NCBI GenBank assembly: GCA_025454915.1
Contig: JALONN010000001.1
Coordinates: forward strand, 372,001 to 436,000
Length of the DNA: 64,000 bases
Reading direction: 5' to 3'
Source: Raineya sp.
GTDB lineage: Bacteria; Bacteroidota; Bacteroidia; Cytophagales; Thermonemataceae
Each line of letters opens with the position of its first letter. Position 1 is the first letter of the stretch. Shown piece after piece: positions 49,874 to 59,815 of this stretch. Below the pieces are notes generated by a model, which searched no databases, was not told the origin of the DNA, and saw only the letters and a list, made by a program, of their open reading frames with translations. The translations under genes and the position numbers were made by a program.

Positions 49874-51247
49874 TTAGTATAACATATCAAGGGGTATGAT
49901 AATAGAAACGGTTGTTCCTTTTTGTTCAATACTTTCTATTTCTAAGGTACTATTACATTTTTTGAGTAAGCCTTGGCATAAATTGAGACCTAAACCTGTT
50001 CCCTTTTCATAATTTGTTCCTTTACTTGAAAAAACAATACCTTTTCTAATATTTTCTAAATGTTCCAAAGACATACCCATGCCACTATCAATCACTTTTA
50101 TTTGTAAATTATCATTATTAATGGTTGTTTGGATGCAAATAGGAGAGTTCTCATGACTAAACTTTACTGCATTAGAAATAAGATTTCGAAGGGCTATTTC
50201 TAAAATTTGTCTATCAAAACCAATAATAACATTTTTAGTTTTTTCTAGACTAACTTCAAAATGAATATTTTTATAAGTAGCTATAATTTCTAAATCAGCA
50301 ATTTGGCTTTCAATGTAAGAATTTAACTCTATCGGCTCAAGATGAATAAAATTATCTCCAAACTGACTTTTTGCCCAAAAAAGCAGATTATCTACCAAAG
50401 ATAATGTATAACTAAGATTTCGATACATTTCAGGTACAACTTCTTGGAGTTGCTCGACAGGCATATTCTTTTGATACACAAGCTCTACAATAGCTTTACT
50501 TGAAGTAAGAGGGCTTCTCAAATCATGAGCAATAATTGAAAACAGACGATGCTGTGAAGCATTCATTTTTTGGAGTTGCTCGTTTTGCCTAGAAAGTTCT
50601 AAACTGTTTTGTTCTAAAACTTCATTCTGTTTTAAAATTTCAACATCTTTTAAATCTATTTTTCGTTGCTTCTGATCATAACTGCTCTTTAAAACAGACA
50701 TTACAAAAAAAGCACCATAAGCAAGTGTAATATAAGTAAGTGTTAAATCTATAATTTTATCTTCCTTTGTTTGGTGTAAATCTACTAAATAAGGATATTT
50801 ATATTCAATGATTACTACTATCAAAATTATGATACAAATCATAATTACTCCATAGGTCTGTATTTTTCTGGGTAGGATAATAGCAAAAATCATGGATAAT
50901 ACCACATAAAAAATACCTATTCGACCTTCTATTCCTCCATTCAGAAACCAAAACCAAGTTAAAAAGATAACAGTTATCAACGAATAACCTATTACTGCTA
51001 CCTTGAAGTGTCCCAAACCAAAAGCCAAATAATACCAAAATATATTCAATAGCAATACACCAACACAAACCCATGCCAAAAAAGTAAAGTTGATATAGAA
51101 ATTAATGGGAATCGCTATTAAAACAAGGAAAAGAGTAAGTCGGATAATGTAAATAAATACTTTTTCTTCAATATTAAGATGAGCAATATTAAAAAGTCTT
51201 TTTAATATACTTTGCATAATGTTTCTCTTAAAATCATTTTTTATCAA
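49874..51247 (-). CDS. Membrane sensor histidine kinase
   Basis: 457 residues. About six transmembrane helices in residues 33-195, then a coiled coil (DVEILKQNEVLEQNSLELSRQNEQL), HisKA with H241 in SIIAHDLRSPLTSSK, and HATPase (NLISNAVKFSH, DSGMGM, GTGLGLNLCQGLL). The start may be Met11 (51217), since the first ten residues are poorly kinase-like. No response regulator is adjacent. It is transcribed with the saccharopine-dehydrogenase-like gene directly downstream, stop to start without a gap. Confidence 0.92.
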   Translation of the reverse strand: MIKNDFKRNIMQSILKRLFNIAHLNIEEKVFIYIIRLTLFLVLIAIPINFYINFTFLAWVCVGVLLLNIFWYYLAFGLGHFKVAVIGYSLITVIFLTWFWFLNGGIEGRIGIFYVVLSMIFAIILPRKIQTYGVIMICIIILIVVIIEYKYPYLVDLHQTKEDKIIDLTLTYITLAYGAFFVMSVLKSSYDQKQRKIDLKDVEILKQNEVLEQNSLELSRQNEQLQKMNASQHRLFSIIAHDLRSPLTSSKAIVELVYQKNMPVEQLQEVVPEMYRNLSYTLSLVDNLLFWAKSQFGDNFIHLEPIELNSYIESQIADLEIIATYKNIHFEVSLEKTKNVIIGFDRQILEIALRNLISNAVKFSHENSPICIQTTINNDNLQIKVIDSGMGMSLEHLENIRKGIVFSSKGTNYEKGTGLGLNLCQGLLKKCNSTLEIESIEQKGTTVSIIIPLDMLY

Positions 51248-51313
51248 ATGATGGATGCTAGATTAATTTTAATCTTAAATGTAAGAAAAATTTGCTAAAA
51301 AATATAAAATCAA

Positions 51314-54300
51314 TCACTTTTTAGTAGTCACGGCAACAGTTTCTTTAAAACTTTCCTGTTTGCCTGTTAAATCAAATATCTGAAAAAGAATGACATAGTA
51401 ACCAGTTCGTACTCTTGAGCCATCATCGTCAATACCATCCCAAGTCACAAAACCTTCATTGGCAAGTGTTTGATTTCTAAGTAATTGTTTGATGAGTCTT
51501 CCTTGGACATCATAAACAGTTACATTGGCTACATTGCCCTGTCCTGTAAACTTATAGTTGATACTTGTAAAATCAGCCTGTCCGTCATTATCTGGTGTAA
51601 ATACTTTGGGTACAATGGTAATGGTACCACTTTGGCTTTGATTAATTTTATTCTGTGAATTGGCATACCCTGGTGTGGCAAAGCCTACACTGCTTGCTGC
51701 TGAAAACCAGCTACTTGAATTATTTGTAGGCAGATTAAAACCCAAACGTTCTAACGAAACACCTTCCTCATCATCCAGCAATTCAAAATGAAAATCGTCT
51801 TTGTAATCAAAACGTTCAGTAGTTCTGTTCAAATTATCTATCACAATTACAGTACCTTCATCATCATTATAACTGGGTATACTGTTGGCTTGTAAGAAAG
51901 GGTTTCCTTCAGACAAAGGATAATTAGACTGAATGTTTAAAATATCAGTTGAAATGGCAACATAGCTTTTAGGAGCAAGTACATAATTATCAGTTGTAAT
52001 GATACTTTTACTATCAATAGCATTGTTTACAATACGAGCTAAAGACCAGTCTTTCAGGCTTATATATTTATCAGATTGATTATACAATTCTACAAAATCA
52101 GCTCCGCCTGTTCTTGGATTGAATAATACTTCATTTAAAATAATATCTGTTGAATCAGCTTGTTCGGGTACTCCAAAATCAGCAAAATTAGCTTCACCTA
52201 TAAGGTTTCCACTACAATCTGTAATGCTCTGCACAGTAAGTCTGTATTTTTCACGAGTTTGTAGAAGAGGGCTTACTGTCAGAACAACTTGTTTAAAATC
52301 AGGACTGATAACAGTCTTATTCTGAACTACAATGCCTTTATCTATGGAGTAAGTGGCATTGATTGCTGAGAGGCTGTCTAATTTTTCATTAAAGTTTATA
52401 ATAAGCGTCTGATTATTAGATGCATCTACTCGAATTAACTTAGGAACTGTATTATCTGGTTTTGCTTCTTTTACAGAATTTTGCTGTGTGGGTGTCCCTC
52501 CATTGCTATTGTTAGAAGCTATCCAATTGCCTGTTTCACCACAAGGATTATCTGTATCAATCATTTCTAATGCCCAACCACCTTCTTTTTTGGTTGCATC
52601 ATTGTACCAGCTATCACTATAGTTTACTGTAAAAATCAGTTTTCCATCATTGCCTCTTAAAGTTAAACGCTCACCACTATTGTTAAGACTGGGTAAGCTT
52701 GGTACACCAACCACATTGTTATAAGTACTAAAGTCATCTAGTACACTACTATTCACTAAAATAATATATTGATTAGGCAAAATATTGACATTAGGCAAAG
52801 TAGCAGAACTGGTGTTATCAAAAATTTTACAACCATTTAAACTAATTACTTTATTGGTTCTGTTATAAAGCTCCAGATATTCCTGTTCAGGAAGCCCTAC
52901 ACGAGGTTCTGGGTCAGCTAAAATTTCTGTAATAATCACTTGATTGAATGCAGGGGTAAGACCAACACCTACTTGTATCGAAGTATTAGTATTAATCTGG
53001 TTTCCAGCACAATCAGATACATTACTGATAGTAACTGTATAAATATCACCAGCATTCAAAGCATCTCCTAATGTAAGCTGAACTTCTTTATCTGAAATAA
53101 CAGATACATTGAAAACACTCACACCTCCTGAAATAACATAAGAGCCTGATAACAAGCTGATTTGATTCATGCTTTCAGAAAATACAATCCTGAGAATGCT
53201 GGGAGTAATGATGGCATTGCTTATAATTGTAGGACGTTGTGTATCAGGAGTATTGTTAAAAACAGAATTTTGTAGAGAAGGTGTTCCACCTGCAGAGTTA
53301 TTAGAAGCCCTCCAATTGTTTTCATCACTACAAGGAAGAGTAGGATTAATAAGCTCTAAACTCCAGCCTCCATCATCTTTATTAGTATCTTTATACCATG
53401 AAGTAGCATACGTAACGGCATCAATATCCAAAGTATTATCCACATCTCTCAGAGTAATAGTTTCTCCTGTATTGGTGAGGGCATCCCAAACGGGCATTCC
53501 AATTACATTTCCTGTAAATAAAGAAGCATTAGCCTGAGGACACAGCAATACATATCCACCAGCAGGCAAAATATAATTGTTGGTAGTGATTGCTCTTGTA
53601 TTGAGGGTATAATTTCTAAGATTGATGTTTTTATTAGACCTATTGTAAATTTCTACATACTCTGAAGCTGGTAAACTTACCTGAGGTGTTTCATCAGCCA
53701 TAATTTCATTGATAATCAAATCTCTATTGATGGCATTGCTTACTTGGAGATAAGTAAAATTAGTTTGAGTAGAAGTTTGAGTATTGCCTGCAAAGTCTAT
53801 AATATTGGTGGCTGTAATTGTATAATTTTGATTATTTACAAAAGGTGTAGCAAAAGTGAGTGTTACCTGAGAGAAATTTCCAACATTTCTAGTAGCTGTT
53901 AGTGGTGTTCCGATACCACCACTGATACTGTAATTGGCTGTATTTTGAGCAGATGCCAAAGATACACTTTCATTAAAAAATACATCTAATTGGTTATTGA
54001 TGAGTGTAGAAGCACTTGAAAGGCTAGGGGCTGTTACATCAGGAGTAGAGATTGAACCAAATAATTCTACATTATCTACTCTCCAAGTTCCTGCTGCACC
54101 TTCAGAAGCATATCCATAAATTCTAAATTCAATACTTCCTGTCCTATTATAAAAATTTTCATTTAATACTATTGTTTGATTAGGTCTTATATTGGCATCA
54201 TCAGGGACATTAAATAATGCAAGATCACTTGTAAATCCATCTAAACTTGATCTTACAAACCAAGCTCTAATACCTGTGGAACTTCTTACTTCATCTAACT

Positions 54301-54601
54301 CAAGACTTGTTAGATTTAAAACAAAACCACTATTAGCGGATATTGTAAATGAAAAATAGTCATTAAAATCTGGGGTGATGGCTGTTGTCCAATTATTAGC
54401 ACTATAACTATCAGTAGCTGAGGCAGCTCCTAAGCCTGAACCTCTAGAGAAGTCAGTCACAGAACCGTTAACTGGCTGATTATCAGCAGCAAAAGTTACA
54501 GGTGTGCCTGTAGCCCCTGTGAAACTAAAACGAATAACCTGAGAATAGGTATTTTGTAAAAAAAATAAACTACAAAACAGAATCGTAAAGATTTTACCCA
54601 T
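51314..54601 (-). CDS. Lamin-tail-domain surface protein with gliding-type C-terminal domain
   Basis: 1095 residues. Signal peptide to about residue 20 (LQNTYSQ). The N-terminal ~170 residues look like a beta-sandwich (SIEFRIYGYASEGAAGTWRVDNVEL). Bacterial Ig-like modules alternate with three lamin-tail domains: IINEIMADETPQVSLPASEYVEIYNRS (about 295), ITEILADPEPRVGLPEQEYLELYNRT (about 555) and ILNEVLFNPRTGGADFVELYNQS (about 820). The end (VFTPDNDGQADF to the FlgD-like GTY-x region WDGIDDDGSRVRTGYYVILF) is the gliding/T9SS type B-like C-terminal domain, so it is probably exported to the cell surface. Ligand or partner unknown. Confidence 0.9.
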   Translation of the reverse strand: MGKIFTILFCSLFFLQNTYSQVIRFSFTGATGTPVTFAADNQPVNGSVTDFSRGSGLGAASATDSYSANNWTTAITPDFNDYFSFTISANSGFVLNLTSLELDEVRSSTGIRAWFVRSSLDGFTSDLALFNVPDDANIRPNQTIVLNENFYNRTGSIEFRIYGYASEGAAGTWRVDNVELFGSISTPDVTAPSLSSASTLINNQLDVFFNESVSLASAQNTANYSISGGIGTPLTATRNVGNFSQVTLTFATPFVNNQNYTITATNIIDFAGNTQTSTQTNFTYLQVSNAINRDLIINEIMADETPQVSLPASEYVEIYNRSNKNINLRNYTLNTRAITTNNYILPAGGYVLLCPQANASLFTGNVIGMPVWDALTNTGETITLRDVDNTLDIDAVTYATSWYKDTNKDDGGWSLELINPTLPCSDENNWRASNNSAGGTPSLQNSVFNNTPDTQRPTIISNAIITPSILRIVFSESMNQISLLSGSYVISGGVSVFNVSVISDKEVQLTLGDALNAGDIYTVTISNVSDCAGNQINTNTSIQVGVGLTPAFNQVIITEILADPEPRVGLPEQEYLELYNRTNKVISLNGCKIFDNTSSATLPNVNILPNQYIILVNSSVLDDFSTYNNVVGVPSLPSLNNSGERLTLRGNDGKLIFTVNYSDSWYNDATKKEGGWALEMIDTDNPCGETGNWIASNNSNGGTPTQQNSVKEAKPDNTVPKLIRVDASNNQTLIINFNEKLDSLSAINATYSIDKGIVVQNKTVISPDFKQVVLTVSPLLQTREKYRLTVQSITDCSGNLIGEANFADFGVPEQADSTDIILNEVLFNPRTGGADFVELYNQSDKYISLKDWSLARIVNNAIDSKSIITTDNYVLAPKSYVAISTDILNIQSNYPLSEGNPFLQANSIPSYNDDEGTVIVIDNLNRTTERFDYKDDFHFELLDDEEGVSLERLGFNLPTNNSSSWFSAASSVGFATPGYANSQNKINQSQSGTITIVPKVFTPDNDGQADFTSINYKFTGQGNVANVTVYDVQGRLIKQLLRNQTLANEGFVTWDGIDDDGSRVRTGYYVILFQIFDLTGKQESFKETVAVTTKK

Positions 54602-54605
54602 AGTG

Positions 54606-54613
54606 CAAACTTA
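54606..54613 (-). promoter_or_regulatory. -7 element 4 bases from the ATG of the lamin-tail gene
   Basis: TAAGTTTG on the minus strand is a perfect TAnnTTTG, but only CACT separates it from the ATG at 54601, so the transcript may be leaderless. No good -33 element. Confidence 0.4.
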
Positions 54614-54695
54614 CTTTGTCAAAAAAAAGCAAGTTATAAAAAAATATGGTTGTTTGGTAGTTTTTGGAGTTAAGAATCTATGAATATTTGATAAG

Positions 54696-55202
54696 CTATT
54701 TGATTACTCTTACCATATCTACAATAAGAGGCTTCCAATAATCTGAAAAAAGCTGACTTTCCATAACACCTTTGGAAGTGGAAGCATGGATAAAAATCAC
54801 ATTTTTAGAAGGCTCATTAATAGCACTTACAAGCCCTACATGGGTAATTTTATTACTTGATTTTTTAGAAGCCTTAAAAAATACCAAATCACCAATTTGT
54901 AAATCACCAGCTTTTACCTTCATACCCGATTTGGTTTGATCACCTGCAATACGAGGCAGTTTTACAGAGATACTTTCATAAGCTCTGCAAGTAAGCCCTG
55001 AGCAATCAATTCCTTTTTTATCATTTCCAGCATATTTATATGTGGTTCCTAAATACTTTTTGGCTTCTTCAACCACAGTCATAGCTTTGGTCTTTTGAGT
55101 AGAAGTAAGGCTTAAAGCATTGGCTGATGAATTTTTAGGTAAACCTTTAAAACTACAACTACTTACCAAAATAATAGAAACAAATAATGTAAAACGTATC
55201 AT
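54696..55202 (-). CDS. NlpC/P60 (C40) peptidoglycan hydrolase lipoprotein
   Basis: 168 residues. Lipobox VSSC with Cys16. Catalytic triad is visible: C67 in GIDCSGL, H121 in ITHVGLV and H139 in FIHAST, with the LPRIAGDQ and GDLVFFK motifs of the family. It cleaves between D-glutamate and diamino acid in peptide stems, so it remodels the cell wall from a membrane-attached position. Monocistronic, between the surface protein and cdaA. Confidence 0.92.
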   Translation of the reverse strand: MIRFTLFVSIILVSSCSFKGLPKNSSANALSLTSTQKTKAMTVVEEAKKYLGTTYKYAGNDKKGIDCSGLTCRAYESISVKLPRIAGDQTKSGMKVKAGDLQIGDLVFFKASKKSSNKITHVGLVSAINEPSKNVIFIHASTSKGVMESQLFSDYWKPLIVDMVRVIK

Positions 55203-55279
55203 AGTTGATGCTAAATGATGAGTGAAATAATTTTGAATTAAAGTACTTGAACAATTATACGTTCAAAGTGTAATTTGGG

Positions 55280-56119
55280 TTACCCTGCTGCTTCCATTTC
55301 TACTTCTCTGATACTTGTATTTCTCTCTGAAAGATATTTGGTGAGTTTGGTTCTTAGCTCCTGATAGCTAAGCCCTTGATTGATGACTCCATTTCGAACA
55401 ATTGAAACCTGACCTGTTTCTTCAGAAACAACCATTACAATAGCATCTGTTACTTCGGTTAGCCCGATGGCTGAACGGTGGCGTAACCCCATAGAAGCAG
55501 GAATCTGGTCATTTTCAGAAACGGGTAATATACATCTGGCAGCCGTAATTCTCCCCATTGGACTGATAATCACAGCACCATCATGTAAAGGACTGTATTT
55601 ATTGAAAATGGACATAAGGAGTCTTTTGGAAAGAACAGCATCCAGCCTGTCACCCGATTCAGCATAAAATTTCATCTCTGAGCTTCTTGCAAAAACAATT
55701 AAAGCACCTGTATTACTACTACTCAAGGCTCTTGCAGCTTCTACAATAGAGTTTATATCAATTTTGGTGGTTTTCCCTGACCTTCTCCAAGGCATAGAAG
55801 CCCAAAAATTATCGTCCCCAAACACTTGTGAACGCCCAACCAATAGTAAAAATTTTCGGATTTCCTGCTGGAATAAAATCAGCATGGCAATCACACCTAC
55901 TCCAAAAAACTGACCTAAAATAGTGCTTAAAAGCTTGAGCTGGAATAAGTTTACAGCCAGATAAACCAAAGCCAGTAAAACCAAGCCGATTAAAATTCTT
56001 ACAGCAATACTTCCTTTTAAGAGTTTGTAAAATTGGTAAATCAAATAGCTTACCAGCAAGATGTCAAGCACATCTATCCATGTAATATTGATAAACCCTA
56101 TTTTAAACAAAAAAATCAT
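55280..56119 (-). CDS. cdaA: Membrane diadenylate cyclase
   Basis: 279 residues. Three N-terminal transmembrane helices (about 16-34, 40-58, 64-82) precede the DisA_N domain (about 95-255) with the catalytic DGA at 180-182 and RHR at 213-215. It makes cyclic di-AMP. It is immediately downstream of folP (18 bases), a pairing common in Bacteroidota. No regulator cdaR or glmM is adjacent here, unlike in Firmicutes. Confidence 0.95.
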   Translation of the reverse strand: MIFLFKIGFINITWIDVLDILLVSYLIYQFYKLLKGSIAVRILIGLVLLALVYLAVNLFQLKLLSTILGQFFGVGVIAMLILFQQEIRKFLLLVGRSQVFGDDNFWASMPWRRSGKTTKIDINSIVEAARALSSSNTGALIVFARSSEMKFYAESGDRLDAVLSKRLLMSIFNKYSPLHDGAVIISPMGRITAARCILPVSENDQIPASMGLRHRSAIGLTEVTDAIVMVVSEETGQVSIVRNGVINQGLSYQELRTKLTKYLSERNTSIREVEMEAAG

Positions 56120-56137
56120 TCTATTGTGTAAATATTT

Positions 56138-56962
56138 TTAAACCAGTAAATTATGTAAAACTATTGCTTCTTTGGCTTCCTTTACATCATGTACTCTGAG
56201 AATATTTGCTCCTTTACTAAGGGCAAATGTATTGAGTACACTTGTCCCATTGAGAGCTTGCTCTGGAGTAATGTTTAAAGTTTTGTATATCATGGATTTC
56301 CTAGAAATGCCAACTAACATAGGCAAATTCAAGGTTTTGAAATAACTGAGATGTTTGAGCAGATAGAAATTCTGCTCTTTTGTTTTGGCAAAACCAAAAC
56401 CCAAATCCAAAATTATATCTTTCACCCCTAATATATGTAATTTTTGAATTCTTTCCTCAAAAAAATGTAAAATTTCTAATAAAATATTTTCATAATGTGT
56501 CAATTGGCTCATTATTTGAGGGTTTCCACGACTGTGCATCAGGATGTAAGGAACTTGTAAATTTGCAACAGTTTCAAACATTTTATCGTCGAGTTGCCCC
56601 CCAGAAATATCATTAATCATATCAGCACCATGCTCAACAGCTTCTTTGGCTACATTAGCCCTGAACGTATCAATGGATAGAATGGTTGCTGGAAAATGCT
56701 TTTTTATGATACTGATGGCAGGAATTACCCTGCTTATCTCTTCTTTTTCAGAGACATCCTGAGCATTGGGGCGTGTGGAATACCCTCCAATATCCAGTAT
56801 ATCAGCACCTTGTGAAATGAGTTTTTCAGCTTGCTCTAAAATGTCTTTTTCAGAAAAATATTTGCCTCCATCATAAAAAGAATCAGGAGTGATATTTAAA
56901 ATTCCCATTACTAAGGGGTGTTCAAAGGTAATCAGCTTACCTCTACAATTAATGGTGAACAT
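56138..56962 (-). CDS. folP: Dihydropteroate synthase
   Basis: 274 residues. Condenses pABA with dihydropterin pyrophosphate in folate synthesis. Motifs: VMGILNITPDSFYDGG (about residues 18-33), ADILDIGGYSTRPNA, LSIDTFRANVA, MINDISGGQ, LMHSRGNP, ILDLGFGFAKT and VGISRKSM. It is the first gene of a probable folP-cdaA operon. Confidence 0.96.
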   Translation of the reverse strand: MFTINCRGKLITFEHPLVMGILNITPDSFYDGGKYFSEKDILEQAEKLISQGADILDIGGYSTRPNAQDVSEKEEISRVIPAISIIKKHFPATILSIDTFRANVAKEAVEHGADMINDISGGQLDDKMFETVANLQVPYILMHSRGNPQIMSQLTHYENILLEILHFFEERIQKLHILGVKDIILDLGFGFAKTKEQNFYLLKHLSYFKTLNLPMLVGISRKSMIYKTLNITPEQALNGTSVLNTFALSKGANILRVHDVKEAKEAIVLHNLLV

Positions 56963-57026
56963 ATATTAGATGATAAATGATTTAATGGTAAATGCTAAAT
57001 TGTTCATTATTGAATTGTTCAATGTA

Positions 57027-57058
57027 TTTGGAAAACTCTTAAAGTTTTCAGTATTTTG
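57027..57058 (+). promoter_or_regulatory. Candidate promoter of the SDR gene
   Basis: TTTG (57027-57030), 21-base spacer, TATTTTG (57052-57058, one base short of TAnnTTTG). The TTG start at 57056 lies inside it, so the ATG at 57080 is preferred. Confidence 0.5.
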
Positions 57059-57079
57059 CCCACGAAAATATCAAAAAAT

Positions 57080-57841
57080 ATGCTAAAAGGAAAAATTGCA
57101 TTGGTTACAGGGGCTACTTCGGGTATAGGAAAAGCTACTGCTGAGGTTTTTGCAAAAAATGGCTTAAAAGTAATCATTTGTGGGAGAAGGCAAGAAAAAT
57201 TAGAAGAGGTGGCAAACTATTTGAAGAGTTTTACAGAAGTAAAAACACTTCAGTTCGATGTGAGAAATCAGCAGGACGTAAAGGCTTCGATAGATTCATT
57301 GGAGGGCGAATGGAAAAATATTGATATTTTAGTCAATAATGCAGGAAATGCTCATGGTCTAGATCCTATCCAAACAGGTAAAATTTCGGATTGGGATGCT
57401 ATGATAGACATTAATGTAAAAGGACTTTTGTATGTTTCGGAATGTGTAATTCCTTCTATGACAGCTAGGTACACAGGGCATATCGTTAATATAGGTTCTA
57501 TTGCAGGCAAGCAGGTATATGCTAATGGTAATGTATATTGTGCTTCCAAATTTGCTGTAGATGCTCTTACACAAGGAATGCGAATAGATCTGAATCATTA
57601 TGGTATCAGGGTGACACAAATAGCCCCAGGACTTGTAGAAACAGAGTTTTCTGTAGTAAGATTTAAAGGAGATGAGGAAAAAGCTAAAAAAGTATATCAG
57701 GGCTACGAACCATTGAAGGCAGAAGATATTGCAGATTCCATCTGGTATGCTGTAAATGCTCCAAAACATGTACAAATAGCTGATTTAGTGATACTTCCTA
57801 CAGCACAGGCAGCAGCAACTATTGTAAACAGAAAATCCTAA
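57080..57841 (+). CDS. Short-chain dehydrogenase/reductase, serine-dehydrogenase (YdfG) type
   Basis: About 253 residues from ATG 57080; the TTG at 57056 falls in the promoter. Rossmann motif VTGATSGIGKATAEVF at residues 8-23, NNAGNA, catalytic Ser in NIGSIAG, and YCASK with Tyr and Lys. Reverse similarity to L-allo-threonine/serine 3-dehydrogenases of the YdfG group is seen in the PGLVETEFSVVRF segment. It is upstream of rpe by 23 bases, so probably an operon. Confidence 0.9.
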   Translation: MLKGKIALVTGATSGIGKATAEVFAKNGLKVIICGRRQEKLEEVANYLKSFTEVKTLQFDVRNQQDVKASIDSLEGEWKNIDILVNNAGNAHGLDPIQTGKISDWDAMIDINVKGLLYVSECVIPSMTARYTGHIVNIGSIAGKQVYANGNVYCASKFAVDALTQGMRIDLNHYGIRVTQIAPGLVETEFSVVRFKGDEEKAKKVYQGYEPLKAEDIADSIWYAVNAPKHVQIADLVILPTAQAAATIVNRKS

Positions 57842-57864
57842 AACATCATAAAAAAACAACCATT

Positions 57865-58530
57865 ATGAAACATACCCCTTTAATAGCTCCATCTATCCTT
57901 GCTGCTGACTTTGGCAATTTGCAAAGAGATGTTGAAATGCTCAATGAAAGCCAAGCTGATTGGATACACATTGATATAATGGATGGGGTATTTGTTCCTA
58001 ATATTTCATTTGGAATGCCTGTTTGTCAGGCTATTCAGAAATATGCTCAAAAACCTTTGGACGTTCATTTGATGATAGAACGACCTGAGCGTTATGTTGC
58101 TGAATTTAAAAATTTAGGAGCTTCTATCATTTCAGTGCATATTGAAGCTTGTGAACATTTACATAGAAACATTCAGCAGATTAAGGATTTAGGATGTAAA
58201 GCAGGTATTGCTGTAAATCCACATACATCCATAACACTGCTAGAAAATGTTATTGCAGATGTAGATTTGGTGTGTTTGATGTCTGTAAACCCTGGTTTTG
58301 GAGGTCAGAAATTTATTCCCCAGACTTATCAGAAAGTAAGACAACTTAAAGAGTTGATAATCAAAACAAATTCAAATGCTTTAATCGAAATAGATGGAGG
58401 GGTGAATAGCCAAAATGCTCCATTACTTTTAGATGCAGGAGCAGATGTATTGGTGGCAGGAAGTTTTGTTTTTGGGGCTTCAGATCCTAAACAAATAATT
58501 AGTGAACTTAAAAGTTGGGTAGTTTCATAA
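57865..58530 (+). CDS. rpe: Ribulose-phosphate 3-epimerase
   Basis: 221 residues. Pentose-phosphate pathway epimerase, TIM barrel. Motifs: APSILAADFGNL (residues 8-19), WIHIDIMDGVFVPN, LDVHLMIE, MSVNPGFGGQKF and EIDGGVN with catalytic Asp residues in IDIMDG and IEIDGG. Follows the SDR gene and precedes an O-antigen-ligase-like gene by 19 bases. Confidence 0.96.
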   Translation: MKHTPLIAPSILAADFGNLQRDVEMLNESQADWIHIDIMDGVFVPNISFGMPVCQAIQKYAQKPLDVHLMIERPERYVAEFKNLGASIISVHIEACEHLHRNIQQIKDLGCKAGIAVNPHTSITLLENVIADVDLVCLMSVNPGFGGQKFIPQTYQKVRQLKELIIKTNSNALIEIDGGVNSQNAPLLLDAGADVLVAGSFVFGASDPKQIISELKSWVVS

Positions 58531-58549
58531 TCTTATATTTTTCAAATCT

Positions 58550-59815
58550 TTGAATATCATACAATTCCTTTATACACTGGCTTTAGTAGCCTTTTCAATC
58601 ACTCTGCCTATTGATAAGCTCATTGGAGTTAATAGTGTTGCTTTACTTTTACTTTCTGCCACTTGGCTTGTTGATATAAGCTGGAAAACAAAATGGCAAA
58701 ATGTAAAGAAAGATCCTTTTGTATGGATTTGGATAGCTTTTTTCTTCTTAATGCTTATCGGACTCTTATACACAGATAAGCCCAATATAGCTTGGGGATG
58801 GAATATTTTACAAAGAATTTTGCCCCTGATGGCTATTCCGTTAATTTTACTAAGTACTCAACGCTTTGATGATGTTTGGATTCATCGGTTTTTATTATTG
58901 TTTACAATTGCATTGTTTGGAGCAATTGTTTTTGCTCTAGGGAAAGCATTTTATTTATATACCCAAGAACAAAATATTACAATATTTTACAATGAAAGGC
59001 TTGCAGGATTTATCAGAATGTCAGGTATTTACTTGGCAAGTTTTGTGGGAACAGCCATGCTGATTTTATCAGAGTACATCTATCCTCGAAAATCTCAATA
59101 CAAAAATTGGCAAAAAGTATCTTTTGTACTTTTATTTGCTTTTTTTGGGGTAATCATGTTGTTACTCAATATCAGAATGGCAATAGGAGCATTACTCATT
59201 GTATATGCTATTTTATTAATCTGGAAAATAGGATGGAAAGGGCTGATGATTGCAAGTGTAGGTTTTGTAATAGTGGGAGTAGTGATAACCAACAATACCA
59301 TACTTAAAACTAAATTTAAGGAAGCTATTAATGTAAAAGAAAAAATTATTTTACGAGATACTATAGACCATTCGTTGGATAGTTTAGGAAGAGGGTGGGG
59401 AGGAAGGGCTTTGCGAGTGGCTATTTGGGATTGTTCAACAGATATACTCAAAGAAAGTTGGCTTATAGGAGTCGGGACGGGAGATACCCAAACAGAACTC
59501 ACAAAAACATATCGAAAAAATAATTTCTTATTTGCTGCTGAATATAATACAGGCTATAATGCTCATAATCAGTTTTTAGAAACTTGGTTGACAGTTGGTA
59601 TTGTAGGATTGATATTGCTCTTACTTAACTTTGCTTATTTACTCAAAAAAGCCATTATCCATAAAAATTACCTTTTGTTAGGCTTTACAATATTTATTGT
59701 ACTCAATTGTCTCACAGAAACTTATTTACAACGACAAAAAGGAATCAGTTTATATGCTTTTATGACAAGTATGCTTTTAATGCTTGAAAGAAAAAAAGAA
59801 GAAAATGAAAATTAA
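58550..59815 (+). CDS. O-antigen-ligase-like (Wzy_C) membrane protein
   Basis: 421 residues from a TTG start at 58550; no in-frame ATG precedes it and the upstream in-frame codons run back to the rpe region. About 11 membrane helices. The large loop contains YNAHNQFLETWLTVGIVG, the characteristic H-N-x-F/L-x-x motif of O-antigen ligases/polymerases, and a preceding GVGTGDTQTEL. Such proteins join or polymerise surface polysaccharide on the periplasmic side. The shared TTAA stop with the convergent gene marks its end. Confidence 0.85.
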   Translation: MNIIQFLYTLALVAFSITLPIDKLIGVNSVALLLLSATWLVDISWKTKWQNVKKDPFVWIWIAFFFLMLIGLLYTDKPNIAWGWNILQRILPLMAIPLILLSTQRFDDVWIHRFLLLFTIALFGAIVFALGKAFYLYTQEQNITIFYNERLAGFIRMSGIYLASFVGTAMLILSEYIYPRKSQYKNWQKVSFVLLFAFFGVIMLLLNIRMAIGALLIVYAILLIWKIGWKGLMIASVGFVIVGVVITNNTILKTKFKEAINVKEKIILRDTIDHSLDSLGRGWGGRALRVAIWDCSTDILKESWLIGVGTGDTQTELTKTYRKNNFLFAAEYNTGYNAHNQFLETWLTVGIVGLILLLLNFAYLLKKAIIHKNYLLLGFTIFIVLNCLTETYLQRQKGISLYAFMTSMLLMLERKKEENEN

